Assembly (NCBI GenBank): GCA_007130345.1
Contig: SLSP01000427.1
Coordinates: 1 to 5,538, forward strand
Source: Thermoflexales bacterium
GTDB taxonomy: Bacteria; Chloroflexota; Anaerolineae; B4-G1; SLSP01
Length of the DNA: 5,538 nucleotides
Direction: 5' to 3'
Position numbers and translations under genes: made by a program. This document shows positions 5,379 through 5,538 of the stretch, piece after piece. Positions within the stretch are counted from its first letter, which is position 1; each line of letters begins with the position of its first letter. The notes below the pieces were generated by a model. That model made no database searches. It was not told where the DNA came from and saw only the letters and a list, made by a program, of their open reading frames with translations.

Positions 5379-5535
5379 GCAGTAGCGCAAAACTAACCCT
5401 GTGACAAGAAGAAGTCCCCCGGTTGTTTTCAAGTAAGGACACGGATTTACACGGAAAAACACGGATTTTTTTTGGTTTTATCCGTGAAATCTGTGTTTAT
5501 CCGTGTCCCAAACAGGGTGACTTTTGCGGTATTGC
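5379..5535. repeat. outer imperfect inverted repeat enclosing the phased hairpin
   Basis: Bases 5379-5402 and the reverse complement of 5512-5535 agree at 20 of 24 positions, including the cores CGCAAAA and ACCCTGT. The arms enclose the inner inverted repeat asymmetrically: 34 bases lie between the left arms and 3 bases between the right arms. The repeat could be the ends of a small non-autonomous element or the base of a large structured RNA. It stops three bases from the window edge, so its full extent is unknown. Confidence 0.65.
5437..5508. repeat. inner inverted repeat of phased CACGGAT motifs
   Basis: The left arm has ACACGG at 5439, 5449 and 5459, exactly 10 bases apart. The right arm has CCGTG, CTGTG and CCGTG starting at 5482, 5491 and 5501. 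They pair as GGACACGGAT/ATCCGTGTCC (10 bp), ACACGGA/TCTGTGT (7 bp with one G-U) and CACGGAT/ATCCGTG (7 bp), separated by small internal loops, with a T-rich 13-base apical loop (5467-5479). Similar ATCCGTG-type intergenic repeats are, from general knowledge, common in several environmental phyla. Confidence 0.8.
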
Positions 5536-5538
5536 GGA

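Larger units (their letters stand above)
5228..5538. other. gene-free right end, rich in repeats
   Basis: No protein gene is supported over these 311 bases. The stretch holds the glutaredoxin Shine-Dalgarno, a 14-bp tandem repeat (5311-5348), an orphan AAGGAGG (5366-5372) and nested inverted repeats (5379-5535). I searched the - strand upstream of the glutaredoxin gene for a TANNNT box at promoter distance and found none that convinced me. Confidence 0.6.

Noticed and set aside
5311..5508. CRISPR array
   Set aside because: The tandem units are 14 bp and directly adjacent without spacers, and the CACGGAT copies are only 10 bases apart. Neither fits repeat-spacer geometry, and there are no cas genes.

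Overview
The window is bacterial. It holds five genes and a repeat-rich right end. Two genes on the + strand form a tight pair, a third + strand gene stands apart, and two genes are on the - strand. Nothing fixes the taxon. The mix of a large membrane-anchored spermidine-synthase-like protein, a leaderless-looking gene, a stand-alone receiver, a YruB-type glutaredoxin and phased CACGGAT repeats would fit Chloroflexota (Anaerolineae-like) or a similar environmental lineage. That is a guess from general knowledge, not a sequence match.

Layout. Bases 1-186 are a leader with one weak promoter candidate and a good Shine-Dalgarno. Bases 187-2271 (+) encode a 694-residue protein: about 13 membrane segments followed by a spermidine-synthase-like Rossmann domain. 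A strong intrinsic terminator follows at 2303-2339. Bases 2410-2457 are a dense control region: an 11-C run, a perfect 8-bp dyad, a -35/-10 pair, and an ATG lying where transcription should begin. Bases 2455-3717 (+) encode a 420-residue protein of the L-fucose/L-arabinose isomerase superfamily. Two bases after its stop, 3720-4397 (+) encodes a 225-residue Wzz-like polysaccharide copolymerase without a kinase domain. A near-symmetric hairpin at 4415-4447 ends this unit and the convergent - strand gene. Bases 4461-4892 (-) encode a single-domain CheY-like receiver with its own promoter, and 4967-5227 (-) a small CxxC glutaredoxin. Bases 5228-5538 carry no convincing gene but hold a 14-bp tandem repeat and nested inverted repeats that may run past the window edge.

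How the parts relate. The isomerase-like and Wzz-like genes are almost certainly co-transcribed, which suggests, without proving, a link between sugar metabolism and surface polysaccharide assembly. The membrane/spermidine-synthase gene is sealed off by its terminator and has much lower G+C (27/60 on bases 481-540 against 42/60 on bases 2521-2580), so it probably has a different history. The receiver and glutaredoxin face the other way and have no visible partner here. I see no complete, obviously new multi-gene system. The points most worth following are the leaderless promoter architecture, the substituted active-site positions in the isomerase-like and spermidine-synthase-like proteins, and the palindromic element at the right edge.
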